DNA from: Argopecten irradians
Lineage: Eukaryota > Mollusca > Bivalvia > Pectinida > Pectinidae
DNA: 64,000 nucleotides
NCBI RefSeq assembly: GCF_041381155.1
Contig: NC_091134.1
Location: 3,964,001-4,028,000, forward strand
Direction of reading: 5' to 3'
The notes under the pieces were generated by a model that was not told the origin of the DNA, did not search any database, and worked only from the letters and a program-made list of their open reading frames with translations. This document shows positions 10,990-23,505 of this stretch, piece by piece (the stretch's first letter is position 1; every line of letters starts with the position of its first letter). A program made the translations under genes and the position numbers.

Positions 10990-12760
10990 GCATACATTAT
11001 ACGCAGACTAATTAAAAATTCTGATGTATCTAACTCTGTTCCTCCTCTGCGGAGTCCGACTGGAATTATTGAAATTGATGACTACACAAAGGCAAATGTT
11101 TTAAACGACTACTTATATCAATATCCAATATTAATGATGGGGGGGGAGGGGGAGCGGGGGCGGAAGTTCCTATCGTTGAACCTAGAACTGACTCTATAAT
11201 CTCTGACGTACCAGTTACCGTTACCGTAAATGACATTATTGGCATCCTCATATCATTAAAAAGTGGGAAAGCAGTAGGACACGATTCAATTAGTCACATT
11301 ATGCTAAAAACACTGCAAGTGCAGTAGCCTACCCTCTTTCTATCTTTCTATTATTTTTCGAACCTCATTGGAGACTGGATTCTTTCCTACACAATGGAAA
11401 CGTGCATTAGTTATGCCTTTATTAAAAAAAGGTGACAAACAAGTTCCTTCAAACTATAGACCCATTTCATTATTATGTACCACTGGTAAAGTGTTTGAAA
11501 GACTAGATGCAAAATATTTACATAATTACTAGTAAGATAATTCGCTTATTTATAAATATCAGTCTGGTTTTCAACCTGGCCATTCTACTACTCATCAATT
11601 TATAGATTTTTTTTTTCAAAACATATGTGATAATTTGGAAAAAAGACAACCAATCTGTTTAGTGTTCTTTGATATTTCTAAGGCGTTCGACAGAGTGTGA
11701 CACAGGGGATTGGAAACAAAATTAACTAGCTATGGTATATCGGGAAAAATATTGATATGGTTAGCTGATTAGGTCGCAACAAGTACATGTATGTCTGGGC
11801 AATGCTAAATCTAATGTTAAAATTACGAAGGCAGGAGTGCCTCAAGGGTCTGTCCTAGGTCCCCTTTTATTTATTATTTACATTAATGATATCACTGATA
11901 ATTTAGACAGTCTATCTAAGCTGTTCGCTGATGACACTTCTCTTTTATGCACTGACAAATCCCCACAAGTCATAGAACAAAAAATAAATAGTGATATCTC
12001 GAATATCCAGTCTTGGATCAACAAAGCCGATATTTACACTATTGAAAACAATATCAATTCCATAATTAAGGTCAATATTCGAAATGAAGACAGCTTGTGT
12101 TTTTACTGGCTTTGTTGATAGTCACCGACATCTCGGAGTGAATATTGATTCCGAGTGTAATTGGGGCAGACATATAGACCATATCAGTAAAACTGTCATG
12201 AATCAATTAGGAGTTCTTCGGACATTAAAATCTATTCTCTCTAGTCAAACGTTAAGCAAAATTTATAGAACTTTTATTCTTCCTATATTGGAATATTGTT
12301 GTGAGTGGTGGGACGGGTGTACGGTCGCTGAAGCTTAAATCTTAGTAAAATTACAATTAGAGGCAAGTCGCATTGTTACAGGATTACCATCGTTCTCAAG
12401 CAGAAACTCTATTTATTGTGAAACTGGGTGGGAGCCCTTGTCTACCAGAAACATCAGAAAACTCAAACTCTTTTATAAAATACATCATGATCTAACACCA
12501 ACCTATATACAAGCACTCCTTCCTTCTATAGTTGCTGATAACACCCAACACTTCTTCGTAATGCAGAATATTACACACTTCCTAATAATAGACTTGAATC
12601 TTCAAATATTTCTTTTTCCCGGCTACCATTTGTTTAGATGACCAAATAACAACAATTCAGAGGTTGTATCACTTATTTCGTCGTATAACAGTAAAACGTA
12701 CTTCGTTCGGTGGTTTCACTACGCGACGTGTTGATGAAATGTTGAGAGATTTTTTTCTAC
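10990..12760 (+). mobile_element. second LINE ORF2 relic (Jockey/CR1-like)
   Basis: Reverse transcriptase segments lie in correct order but in different frames: SLKSGKAVGHDSISH (near 11255), a GFQPGHSTTHQ-like block (near 11566), FFDISKAFDRV (near 11670), PQGSVLGPLLFIIYINDI (11840) and LFADDTSLL with the catalytic ADD (near 11920). The C-terminal region follows with LPILEYCCEWWDGCT (12280), a QLEASRIVTGLPS block and RKLKLFYKIHHDLTPTY (12450). Several stops and frame changes break it and the 5' end is missing. It is distinct in sequence from the LINE at 7-9.8 kb. Confidence 0.75.
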
Positions 12761-12989
12761 ACACACTCTCCGATTATTTGAATGTTTGCAACAATGACAC
12801 AAAATTCAGCAGAAATGTAAACATGGGTATATTTGGTAATGATGTCCGACGTCTATAGGTCAGTTCTTGGTACATTAGACCCATTGAGTTCGGAAGCTTA
12901 CCGTCTGGTTTCTCCCGAAGCGCATTGTTTTTCTGCATGGCAGACATTTTGTCTGTTCGTGGGGTCGCCACTTCAAACCACGTGATTCC

Positions 12990-13292
12990 CGACAGTGGAA
13001 ATCTATAAAAGTGGTTGTTTCTGCTCCTGCCTAGCGCTCAACATTAAGGGAGTGTGGGACGACTGGTTCGCCAACTGTCATTATAATGTGTCTGGGTGGG
13101 GTGTGTTGCTTGCTTTCTTCGGCAACATGCTTTAGTGATATAGTACTATAAAAAGGGCAAGAGTTCCTATGTACAGGGAGATTAAACATGAACATACCGC
13201 AATATCCCAAAACACAGACCGCTCACTTCATACACATACATGGAAGGCCGCCGTTACATGAATCTGGCTGTGAATTAATCAAACCAACAACC
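12990..13292 (+). mobile_element. SINE family X, copy 1
   Basis: It contains the family's diagnostic stretches in order: CTATAAAAGTGG, TAGCGCTCAAC, GGGACGACTGGTTCGCC, CACTATAAAAAGGGCAA-like, ACATGAACATACCGCA and the tail GGCTGTGAATTAATCAAACC. Full-length relatives carry a tRNA-like head. The head of this copy is not clear. Confidence 0.6.
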
Positions 13293-13569
13293 ATTTAATA
13301 AGTTTTCTAACTTCGCATTATCGGCTTCCATTCGTTTTTAGTCGTGTTCAGTTTGTTTAGGGATTCCCAATAGGACGCTGGTATTTCCTCGTTCCTTATC
13401 ATTTCACACACGATCACGTCCGTATTTGTATGTGATTCTGTGATTGCATCTTTTATAGCGGCTTTAATCTCAGTTTTATATTTCATTTTTCTCAATATTT
13501 CCAGGAAATGTCTGTAGTTCATATTCATCAATTATTTCTCGATGTCTTTCTTAATATATCTTCATTATC

Positions 13570-13742
13570 GTTAATATACTCCCCCCCCCCCCCCCCAGTC
13601 ACTCTTGCAATGTGAACAACTGCAGTCTCCCAAAACACGCACCTCACACAACAACCACGCAATACACTGCATACACGGGAGGCCATCTTTACATGACCAT
13701 AGCTGATAATAGGACGTTGATCAAACAAACAAACAAACAACT
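13570..13742 (+). mobile_element. SINE family X, copy 2 (3' part)
   Basis: This is only the 3' half: TGCAGTCTCCCAAAACACGC, then CATACACGGGAGGCC, TTACATGACCATAGCTG and a (CAAA)n tail. A run of about 18 C precedes it (13581-13596), likely a homopolymer tract joined to the truncation point. Confidence 0.6.
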
Positions 13743-14504
13743 GGAACCACATCGGGTTTGATTTCGATAAGATGTCGTATTTACGTGTCAACATTTAGGC
13801 ATCCAACGCAGACATTGCCTTCAAATCGATCACATTTCATCATTTTCATTTTGTTTTTTACCTATTGTTTTCAGCATAACCTACAGTAATTAAGGAATAT
13901 ATGTTTATTTTGTTGAGGTTATGAGGGTTATATTTACAGTTTTTCAAGTAAATGAATATTATTAATTCCCGCGGAAGTTGCATTTTTTGAATAAAATACA
14001 CATATTTTTTTTTCTCTTCACGTCATCGTTAACGAATTCGATTGAACAGCTGATTGGAATCGAGTCATTCATATGTTCCCGCCAAAAGCAGGGCCATGAT
14101 CCCACGTTGCTACGCCATCACTATTCACGTGCAATAGAATCGCCGCGCGTGTTGTGCTAACATTATGCACTGATAATACTAGAAAGCATGGTTATTGAGT
14201 CCATGTCAGTGCAAACTGTAAATATATATTCCATATCTGCTTACACACTCTAAAGAATTGTGTTGCAACGGAATATCCAGGATTCTTTTAACTTCCGCTT
14301 TTGCTTTTTTGTCAATTGACAGATATCTCTTTTTTATTACTCAATACCAGAACACATCAGATGAGATAAACCAAATTCATACCACTTGTGCTAAGTTTTT
14401 ACCGCATCAAACAACAAATGTTGACATGGTGCGGAGCTCCCTGGAACACAACTGTAACCATCCTATTATTTTTTTGTGTGTTTGCCATTGACCTTCTATA
14501 GTTC

Positions 14505-14940
14505 TGTTGGTGCGATTAAGCTGAAAAATGTCTGATATGAAACTGACATGGTCCTTACGAAGTGGTGTAATTTTTGTCAAGTCAATCCGAAATCCAAAGT
14601 GGCCGCCATCTAGGAAACACATTTTTAACTTCTCAAGTTCTACCAGTGTAATTTAGCAAAACTAGCGTGTAATGATCATGACAAGGTCTTAACCACGTGT
14701 GGTTTTTTTCAAGTCAATATGAAATCAAAGATGACTGCCACAGCCGCCATTTTGAAAACACATTTTGAACTTGTCATGTTCTTATGGTACGATTTAGCTG
14801 AAACTTGCCTGAAATGATCCTGACATGGTTCCGACCAATTACTCTTATTTTTCGGATCGATCCAAAATGGTTGTCACAGACGCCATCATAAGAAAAACAC
14901 ATTTTAAAATTCTTCAATTTCAACGCATAAAATTTGTTTG
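14505..14940. repeat. three imperfect tandem units of ~145 bp
   Basis: Units start near 14515, 14655 and 14800. They share TTTAGC(TG)AAA, a CTGACATGGT-like segment, CAAGTCAAT and GCCGCCAT, and each ends with AACACATTTT. The divergence is high. The layout resembles the core repeats of bivalve pearl-type elements, but no terminal hairpin was seen. Confidence 0.5.
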
Positions 14941-14948
14941 AATGTAAA

Positions 14949-15325
14949 GGTTTGTTTTTAAAATTAACATCTTTTTAACAGCCAGGGGCATGTAAGGACT
15001 GCCTCCCATGTATGCAGTGTGTTGTGTGTATGGAGAGCATGGTGCGTGTATTGGGAAACTGCGGTATGTTCGTGTATTGTGTTCCTGTATAGTGGAATAT
15101 TGCCTATAGTGTTATATCACTGAAGCATGCCGCCTAAGACACTGGATAACATATCCAACTCGGCCACATTATACGGATACGGATAAAGCAGTCGTCCAAC
15201 TCCCTTTATGCTGAGCGCTAAGCAAGATCAGAAAAATACAAATTTTCATAATATGGTGTGTCTCGGCCAGGGGAGAGAACACAGAGCCTTTTCTCACAAA
15301 ACGAGCGCTCAGCCGAAGACCAAAG
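14949..15325 (-). mobile_element. SINE family X, copy 3 (near full length)
   Basis: Read on the minus strand: a tRNA-like head (GCTGAGCGCTCG, then CTCCCCTGG) at 15325-15265, then GAGACACACC, CTTAGCGCTCAGCAT, GGCGGCATGCTTCAGTGATA, CGAACATACCGCAG, CATGGGAGG and the tail CCCCTGGCTGTTAA with an A-rich end. It sits between the 145-bp repeats and the pearl-like element. Confidence 0.6.
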
Positions 15326-15395
15326 TGAGGAAGTGAGGTAGTGTCAAAGGGAGATGTTGGGAGAAAAGGTTTCAGTCGTTTATTCCTAAACACAA

Positions 15396-16314
15396 GAGGG
15401 GCGGGGCCCAATAGGGGAAATAGAGGTAAATCCTTTAAATCGCTACTAGTCATAGAGTTCTACATGGATTGTAACCAAATTTGGCCACAAACATCCTTGG
15501 GGGAGGGCGAACAGAACTTGTATAAATTTTGGCTCTGACACCCTGGGGGCAGGAGGGGCGGGGCCCAATAGGGGAAATAGAGGTAAATCCTTTAAATCGC
15601 TACTAGTCCTGGAGTTCTGCATGGATTGTAACCAAATTAGCCACAAACATCCTTGGGGGAAGGGGAACAGGACTTGTATAAATTTTTGGCTCTGATCCCC
15701 CAGGGGCAGGAGGGGCGGGGCCCAATAGGGAAATAGAGGTAAATCCTTTAAATCGCTACTAGTCATAGAGTTCTACATGGATTGTAACCAAATTTTGGCC
15801 ACAAACATCCTTGGGGGAAGGGGAACAGAACTTATATAAATTTTGGCTCTGGCCCCCGGGGGCTGGAGGGGTGGGGCCCAATAGGGAAGTAGAGATAAAT
15901 TCTATAAATCGCTACTTGTCCTAGAGTTTTGCATGGATTGTAACCAAATTTTGGCCACAAACATCCTTGGGGGAAGGGGAACAGAACTTGAATAATTTTG
16001 GCTCTGATCCCCCGGGGGCAGGAAGGGCGGGGGCCCAATAGGGGAAATAGAGGTAAATCCTATAAATCACTACTTGTCCTAGAGTTTTACTTGGATTGTG
16101 ACCAAATTTGGCCATAAACATCCTTGGGGGAAGGGGAACAGAACTTGTATGAATTTTGGCTCTGACCCCCTGGGGGCAGGAGGGGTGGGGCCCAATAGGG
16201 GATTTAGAGGTTAATATTAAAATTCCTTCAGAAAAGAAACAATGAACCTGTATTCAGAACATTACTTGGCATTACAAACCAGGTGAGCGATACAGGCCCT
16301 CTGGGCCTCTTGTT
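15396..16314 (+). mobile_element. pearl/Helentron-like element: ~157-bp tandem core and 3' hairpin
   Basis: About five and a half units of 155-158 bp are present; the marker AAATCGCTAC recurs near 15437, 15595, 15751, 15906 and 16064. They are rich in GGGGCAGGAGGGGCGGGGCC. After a short 3' tail comes a perfect hairpin, AGGCCC-TCT-GGGCCT (16294-16308), then CTTGTT. Bivalve pearl elements (CvA type) are known for about 160-bp core repeats and a 3' hairpin, and are considered Helitron/Helentron relatives. The last base is one base short of the stop codon of the PhyH copy A gene. No coding capacity is seen. Confidence 0.65.
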
Positions 16315-16315
16315 A

Positions 16316-19300
16316 CTATTTTGGTAGCCACACAGGTTCTTTAGGTCCGTTAGGTTTTCCGTCTTCAAAGTCATAATCTGCTTTGCCGAATAACAACATA
16401 GCTTCTTTGGTTCTGGCTATATCCGGCTGTGTGAGTATGGTCAGTTCAGCCTCCTTGGGTGTAGGGATGAATGGTTTAAAGTTACGAACCCCCTGTGATC
16501 CCCAGTGAGCTGTGGTCAGAAGTTTGTCGTATGCTTCATTCTTTTTCTTGAGTGCCTCTTCATTTGCCCATTTCGCGGGTGTCATGGACACAAAAACGAC
16601 AAAGCGCCATCTATCTTTGTTTGTCCTGCCAAAAGTTGGTCTGGCATTGTCGTGTACTGTTCGGGAATCCCAGAGTACCATGCCACCTTTGGGGACTGGC
16701 ACTTTGGTCCTTACACATCCTCTAGCATCATACCAGGCTTTTTGTTCCTTACTTAATTTAAAGAACTCTCCCCGAAATTTGGACCTTTTTACAGCGGACG
16801 GAAATGTCTCCCAGAAAAGTTTATGGTACAAGTGAGAATGTGACATCACCCGGAAGCAGTGGTCTGTTTCTGTGGTTTCTTCGAGGTACACTGCCCCCTG
16901 GTAAGCATGTAGACCCTCTCGTCGATAGCCCTGGTCCAGATGTAACCATTCTTTCGCCGGATCAGCGTACTCTCCACTGCCTGTAATAAAGGTTACAGAA
17001 TTTATAAATTTGTTTAGAACTCCTTTATTGCCATCGTTTATCATTAAGCGTCATGATTTTTGGCCAAATACGGTATGCAAATGACCATCTCATAAGAAAT
17101 ACAGCAAATATTTTCATTTATGCATAAAAAGCGAAAACGAGAATTTTACATAAACAACAAAGTGCATTATAAACATTTTGTCTGTATTGTATGAATCAAA
17201 ACCGATAACGTGTTGCAAGAATCAATGTATTAGATGCTCGCAAAAGACTTTTACATGAAGAACGGTTTTTGAAAAGAGAACAGTAACTGAAAACGAAAGG
17301 AATGTTTCATGATCATAATGAGAAACTTACCCTCTTCCGGTGGCTTAGATATAGCAATGGCATCTGCACTGGATAATAACTTTTCTGTGTTTCCAAACTT
17401 TTGCGAAGACTGGCTTAGCCTTGAGGCGAACGTTCCACGACGTAGCAAAGTGTCCAGTTCTGTAGGACTGAATCACTGAATTCCGGCTCGAACATTCCAC
17501 TCCTAAGTCCTCGAACTTCTGGTACCAAGCTTTGTACTGGGAGATGTATTTATCACATTCCTCGAGAGTTAGGACATTCTGAACGACAGCATACCCCTTC
17601 TCTTCTAGCTGTTTCAGTACAGTGTCCCTAAGATTACAACACCGTTAAGTTCAAATGGTTGCTTGCTGTGTCTTACTGAAAATAATAATCAGAATATCGT
17701 TCGGTATTGTATGATTGTCATATGACCAATGATATAGTCTTGCAGTTTGTGGGTGTTGTTGTTATTTTATGTTGATGACATGCTTAGATATCGAACAAAT
17801 GTTAACATGATTTTATAGCACATGAAATGAAGCAACATATTTTTTGATTTGTAAGGTATAAATATATGCTAATAGTTTTGGAAATACAAAACGTATACTC
17901 TTTGCTTAATATTATACCTATCACATTGCAGTAGTTATGATCATGTAGTTATGAGTTATTTTCATATTTGTCCTAAATGTTCCTATTTTATTAACCCTGG
18001 CTGTTAATTGGATATTAATCCTAATATTTACATTGCCACTGCACAGTACCTATATTTTGCTACTAAGCCAAATGTATGATAATTTCCAGTATATACATTG
18101 GAAGTTAGGCTCAGGTGTACTAATATCACAATCAGAGTTCAAAGTTCAAAAGGTCAAGAAAAGACTGGATTTGACGTCAGTATAAGAATTTACTGGAGAA
18201 TATGACATATTATGAAAATTGATATAAATTGAAAATATATTCTTACAAAAATATTTAAAATGGATTGAAATATCAGTTTCAACAAATTTTATTGCAAATA
18301 AGATGCAAAAGGATTTGACATCAGGCAAAGCCTATATCAGCCATCTCCAAACAAATCCGATATGGTACAATTATCAACATATATTTTTAACATTTGATAT
18401 TACATCTAGAATGAATATTATTATTATTAGTGTTACCTATGACTGTAGGAGAAATCTAAAAAAAAACCTTTTAGAGTCAGATATATATTCTGATCTACAT
18501 TGCAATAAATATGTATTCTTTTTTCCATCACAATGGTCACAGCCATGTAATAGAGTTTTTGTGTTAAAATGCGAGTGGGAAACATTGAGGGTGTTTATTT
18601 TGGTTCTGAGTGTTGATCTTGATTCATTTAATAATAGACATTGATTAAATGGATTGAAATGTTGTAATTATCGCTGGTTATCCCGTTTTATCTAGCATAT
18701 CTATCATGGTGTGCCAATGCGAACCGTTGGTTATGATAGAACACCTAATGTATGTTACACACCAATGCGTGAAATATAACAACCAGTACTAAATAAACCT
18801 AAACCAAACCAACCAAAGCTCACATGGGGAGTGGGACGACTGGTTCGCCCGTTGTCAGTATAATGTGACCGGGTGGGATGTGTTGCTTGGTGTCTTCGGC
18901 GGCATGCTTCAGTGATATAGCACTATAAAAAGGGCAATAGTTCCACTATACAAGAAGACACAACATGAATATACCGCAGTCTCCCAAAACACGCACCTCG
19001 CACAACATACACACAACACACAGCATACATGGGAGGCCGTCCTTACATGACCATAGCTGTTAATAGGACGTTAATTAATCAAACAAACAAACAAACAAAA
19101 ATCCTACATTCCTATTTTATGACATACGATGTACTTAAAGTACTCCACCGCTTACAAATGGTATTTTTTCACTATCGAAAACAGCAGCAGACGATTGAAT
19201 ATTTTTCTACAGTTACAAAAGTTACTTACTTTACACCATTACAATCGTTGAAAAGTTTGAGCTTCTAATTTTACTTCAAGTTTATAATATCGAAAATAAT

Positions 19301-19742
19301 TAATTGCATCCCGAAACTATTCCGTTGCACTATATCCTATATGGAATGATGTACTGATTGCGCATGCACCTAAGGCAAAATAAATCATTTTATATTATAT
19401 TTTGTGTTAACTAGACATATATATACACGATTAAACACCAATTATTGTTCAAATTATGAATACCATTTATGCTCTGTCGGCGGTGGACCATCTTTAACCC
19501 ATAGTTGACCAATTCATTTATAAAATGAATTGGTCCTGTTACATATTGACACAACATTTCATACATAAACGCTTTACCCTTTTAATGTTTATTTATAAAA
19601 AGTTTATTTCTGATCATTGTATATCATAAAATAACACGGATCAATACAGTATATGTAGTACACTATGACTGCTACATACATGTACGTACCCGTCAGCGCT
19701 GTCACCAGCTGTACTAGACGGTGAGTCGGAGACAGAAGCCAT
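16316..19742 (-). CDS. PhyH-family dioxygenase, copy A (one frame break in exon 2)
   Basis: This is a Fe(II)/2-oxoglutarate oxygenase of the phytanoyl-CoA dioxygenase superfamily; the substrate is unknown. Exons (minus strand) are 19690-19742 (starts MASVSDSPSS), 17331-17627 and 16316-16980, with introns of 2062 and 350 bp in phases 2 and 1, as in copies B and C. The metal motif is intact: HxD in EWLHLDQ and the distal His in DSRTVHDN, followed by Arg residues in KDRWRF that could bind 2-oxoglutarate. Exon 2 is 297 nt against 296 nt in B and C: an extra A around 17388-17393 (TGGAAACACAG) shifts the frame. Without that base the protein would be 337 residues. Splice sites and the rest of the frame are clean, so this is either a very young pseudogene, an allele or an assembly indel. 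The gene ends LPK-TAG directly against a pearl-like element and is head to head with copy B. No peroxisomal PTS1 is visible. Confidence 0.82.
18815..19105 (+). mobile_element. SINE family X, copy 4
   Basis: This is the best conserved body of the family here: GGGACGACTGGTTCGCCCG, GGCGGCATGCTTCAGTGATA, GCACTATAAAAAGGGCAA, ATATACCGCAGTCTCCCAAA, CATGGGAGGCCGTCC, CTGTTAATAGGACGTTAATT and a (CAAA)n tail. It lies in intron 1 of PhyH copy A, antisense to it. Confidence 0.65.
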
Positions 19743-20426
19743 AGCGACTGGTAAGTACGAGATATCTAAAGGTTATGTGGAATTTCAGGCCAACCCTGTG
19801 CTTTATTCCAGGAAGGTCTATCTTTAGATATTACTCCTTTTGTTTGTATATACATATTCCGAAGTGTCAGCACTTCCGTACTTACCTTTGGTGACCTTTA
19901 ACCTAGTAACGTCACGATTTCACAACACACTGTAAGGATAACATTATAGTATATTTATAGATTATCATAGTTTGTCTAATAAACAGAATAGATATTATCG
20001 TGAATAAGGTACAGTGTTTTCACTACTCTTTGAAATAATCGACCATATTACTCAAAACTAACTTTAAGTCGTCTGTGACTACATTCGTATGAACAAGTTT
20101 GTACATGCAGTATATGAAGAGTAACATTTAAATCTAGATAGGTGTATAAAGGATAATATTTGTAAAATAGCAGTTCATGTTTAATCGATTTTTAAATACA
20201 GTATGTTTAATTGCACATTTTATGTATATATAGATAAAACATGCATATTTAAGGAACAGGAAAAATGGCAGTAATTTCTAAAGATAGAATGCCAGATTCG
20301 TGGTGAAATAACAAACTGCCATATATAGAGTTGATATCAAATTGCTCATGTATTTAAACAACACACATTACAGTATACAGACACAACAGTAGATATAGGA
20401 GTTATATCCGTCTTCAAAGGCACATT
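19743..20426. promoter_or_regulatory. shared divergent promoter region of PhyH copies A and B
   Basis: The ATGs of copy A (-) and copy B (+) are 684 bp apart with no other gene between. TATA-like strings lie about 100 bp before each start: ATATATAG near 20322 for B and GTATATAC near 19850 (minus) for A. Co-regulation is possible but inferred from geometry only. Confidence 0.5.
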
Positions 20427-22342
20427 ATGGCGACTTGTTCCCAGCTGAACACAACCGCTAATGCCATCGACAGGTAAGGGAATTGGTTTCATTTTAGAAG
20501 AGATCTCTGTTAGCTTCAACATGTTTTATTTGCAGACATTTCATTTGAATGTCTATTATTAGTCCATCCTGTTGGACGATACTCGTCGGTTCGATGTTTG
20601 ATTCTCCATTATCAAAGTATAGTATGGTCTTAAATTACAGATATGATTACACAAAGAAAGTCTTTTACAACAAATAGTTTACTATCGTTATAATGCAACT
20701 AGACATATATGCACGTATGATTCCTAATGAATATTTGTTTAGAATTCTCAAAGCAAATCTATATTTTATTTAGTCTATAGTCAATTTACGTACATATCAG
20801 TAATGGTTATAATTTGTCAATCTATTATTATAATGACTTGACTGTTGTATTTAAAAAATTAATCGAATAAGTCGATTTATAACCGGTAGTCTGTGTGTTA
20901 TACTGTGTCTAACGTTATATAGCGGTCAAAATGAACTCATTTTATATCTATATCTGAAAATGTAATACAGTATCTATAAAAGGCAGATTCGATGCATGAT
21001 ACACGATAAAAATGAATATGATTTTGTTTTGTAGATATATATTGCAGTATATATCAGTATGCACTGAACGTATTCGCCCATGAATTATATATTATTGGTA
21101 TTACAGCGAATCAATTCTGAAAAGTTTAAAAGAAAATGGATACGCTGTAGTTCCTAATGTACTGAGCCATGAGGACTGTGACAGGTACATGGGCCAGTAT
21201 AAGGCATGGTTACAGAAGTTTGAGGACTCCGGACGGGAGTGTGACAGTAGGAACTCTCTTATCCAGTCCTATAGAACAGGCCACTTCTCTACTACATGGG
21301 AGGTCCGACTGAAAACAAAACATATCTTTGAAAAAGTCTGGAATACAGAAAAGTTACTCTCTAGTGCAGACGCTATAGCTATCTCCAAACCACCGGAGCA
21401 AGGTAAGTCTCTAGTTAGATAGCATAATTCGAGTCAAGCAAACTTTCTCCTTTGATTTTGTTTTTCTTTATTTTTCACATTTTTCATATTTTTCTCATTG
21501 ACCTTTATGAGTTTTGCTTTTTTTCGAAAATAAATAAAGATTCATGAATTGGCATAGCTATGAGATTAGAATTTGCTGCAAGGTACAAAACGAATTATAA
21601 ATCGAATAATCGAACAACCATTCATTCATATATCTATTATTGGTTGATTTGGGAAGAGCCCATGACTTTTCACTAATGATCTGTTTTAGGGAGTAACCTC
21701 TTTGATACCCATACGGAATGGCTCCACTTGGACCAGGCTTCGTGTAGAGAAGGCCTCCATGCCTACCAGGGAGGCGTGAATTTGGAGGAGAGTTCGGAAA
21801 CAGATCATTGCTTCCGTGTCATGGCGGGGTCACATATCTGTCTCTCAGAATTTTATTATAAATTCCCAAACGCCGCTAAAAGTTCAATACGATCCGAGTT
21901 TTACAGACTAAATAAAGCACAGAAGGCGTGGTATGATAAAAAGGGTTGTAAACGGACTAAAGTTCCCGTTCCTAAAGGTGGAATGGTATTATGGGATTCA
22001 CGAACAGTTCACGACAATGTCAAACCCGTTTTCGGTAGACCCAATAAAGACAGATGGCGCTTTGTCGTCTTTGTATCCATGACACCCGCGATCTGGGCAA
22101 GACCGGAGGACATGGCGATAAAGAACAAGGCCTATAATGAACTCCTCACTACTACCCATTGGTCATCTCAAGGCTTGAAGAATTTCAAACCTTTCAACCC
22201 AAGAGCTGGGGAAGAGGAACTCACCATCCTCGAACAGCCAGATATAGCCAAGACGAAAGAAGCTAAACTATTGTTTGGAAGGGAACAGTATGATTTTGAA
22301 GATGGCAAACCTAATGGGCCGAAGGCGCCGGTATGGGTTTGA
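20427..22342 (+). CDS. PhyH-family Fe(II)/2-oxoglutarate dioxygenase, copy B, 331 aa
   Basis: Exons are 20427-20473 (starts MATCSQLN), 21107-21402 and 21690-22342; introns of 633 and 287 bp have GT-AG ends in phases 2 and 1. The joined frame is open, 996 nt including TGA. The N-terminal half has ENGYAVVPNVLS and QSYRTGHFSTTWEVRLKTK. The jelly-roll metal site is H127-x-D129 in EWLHLDQ with distal H222 in DSRTVHDN. Arg residues at 231, 236 and 238 are candidates for 2-oxoglutarate binding. LDQ, FRVMAGSH and VPVPKGGMVLWDSRTVHDN are shared nearly unchanged with A and C. The length fits the PhyH family (human PHYH is 338 aa), but no peroxisomal targeting signal is seen, so the substrate and a cytosolic location are open. 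It is head to head with A and tail to tail with C. Copy B is intact. Confidence 0.93.
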
Positions 22343-22854
22343 ATACAAAATATTTCATGAATGAACATGATTTAAATTATTTACGGGGGTACAAGATCAT
22401 AATCTATTTGTTTAAAATATTGCAATCAAGTAACTTTTTCAAACTAATTTCGTTGTGAAAAGTGCACCCTAAGCTGTCGCCATCGGCTATGATTTTTATA
22501 CCGCAATGGTGAAACAATGTGCCAATAATATCATATGAAGTGTTCAAATGATAGAATGTAGTAATACAAATCATTGTCAATGAGGAGGCCTCCGATGACG
22601 TTTCTATACTAATACAGATATTATAAAAATGTACAATTTACTCAATATCAACTTTTATTTGTTTTACTTGTGTTCTACCATAACTATACATTGATTGGGT
22701 ACTCTCCATTTTGTTTATTATAGTCATTTAACTTATTTTTGTTTGTCATTAAGAATAATGAGCTCGGTGTGTACAAGTACATTGTAAGCTTATGTATATA
22801 TGCTTTACTGTTCATGTTGCGGTCAAGAATATCAATTTGATTTTATGTTATTGC

Positions 22855-22860
22855 AATAAA
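22855..22860 (+). terminator. polyadenylation signal candidate for PhyH copy B
   Basis: AATAAA lies about 510 bp after the stop codon in AT-rich DNA and is the first canonical hexamer on this strand after the gene. The implied 3' UTR is about 0.5 kb. Confidence 0.45.
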
Positions 22861-23096
22861 ATTACAAAACATAACTGATTATGATTTAAAATGACTTGTT
22901 TTTTTCAGTCGTTGTATCGATTAATATAAAATAATGTATAAACAATAAAAGAATTCATGAAGCATGATGACCTGACAGACTTAATCCAATAATATTAACT
23001 TTATCGGCTGTTTGTATCACAGGTATGCAATATGACGAAGCTTATCATCAAATGAAATTCGTATTTCCCTTATTGTCCCTATAAGGTGGTAGTCTC

Positions 23097-23505
23097 ACAT
23101 ACACCAAAATTCCCCCGTAGTTCAATATTATAAGACTCTTTCATATGTGGATATTAATATCTACATATGAAAGAGTGTTGCCCTCTCATACCTCGACGTT
23201 TCATTGCAATTTTCCCACTATGAATTCCCGCCATTTTGAAATAAATTCGGGGAAAAACACGACTGTAAATTAATTCTCCACACATGAAAATTGCATGATA
23301 TTTTCAACGCAAATCCTGTTGCTCGTATCTTTTAAAGTAAATCCAACATAGTTTCTGAAAAAAAAATGTTAGAAATGTACCTAGAAAATAGTGATTTTGT
23401 TGATGCTGTGACGTCACCAGGCTTAATTGCCTGGGTAGCCATGAGGCGACATGAGTATAATGCCCTAGACCAGCCAGTATTACACATGTAGGTATGACAG
23501 AATAA
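23097..23505 (-). repeat. interspersed repeat R, copy 1, with 42-bp palindrome
   Basis: The minus strand matches 46115-46545 over most of its length: GTAATACTGGCTGGTC, ACTCATGTC, TGGCTACCCA, GTGACGTCA, CAACAAAAT and a terminal CACATATGAAAGAGTCTTAT. Positions 23135-23176 form a palindrome of 21-bp arms with a single mismatched pair (ACTCTTTCATATGTGGATAT and its complement). There is no coding. It is likely a non-autonomous transposon of unknown family. Confidence 0.55.

Noticed and set aside
16505-16986. Plus-strand open frames opposite PhyH copy A exon 3
   Set aside because: They are antisense shadows of a strongly conserved coding exon.
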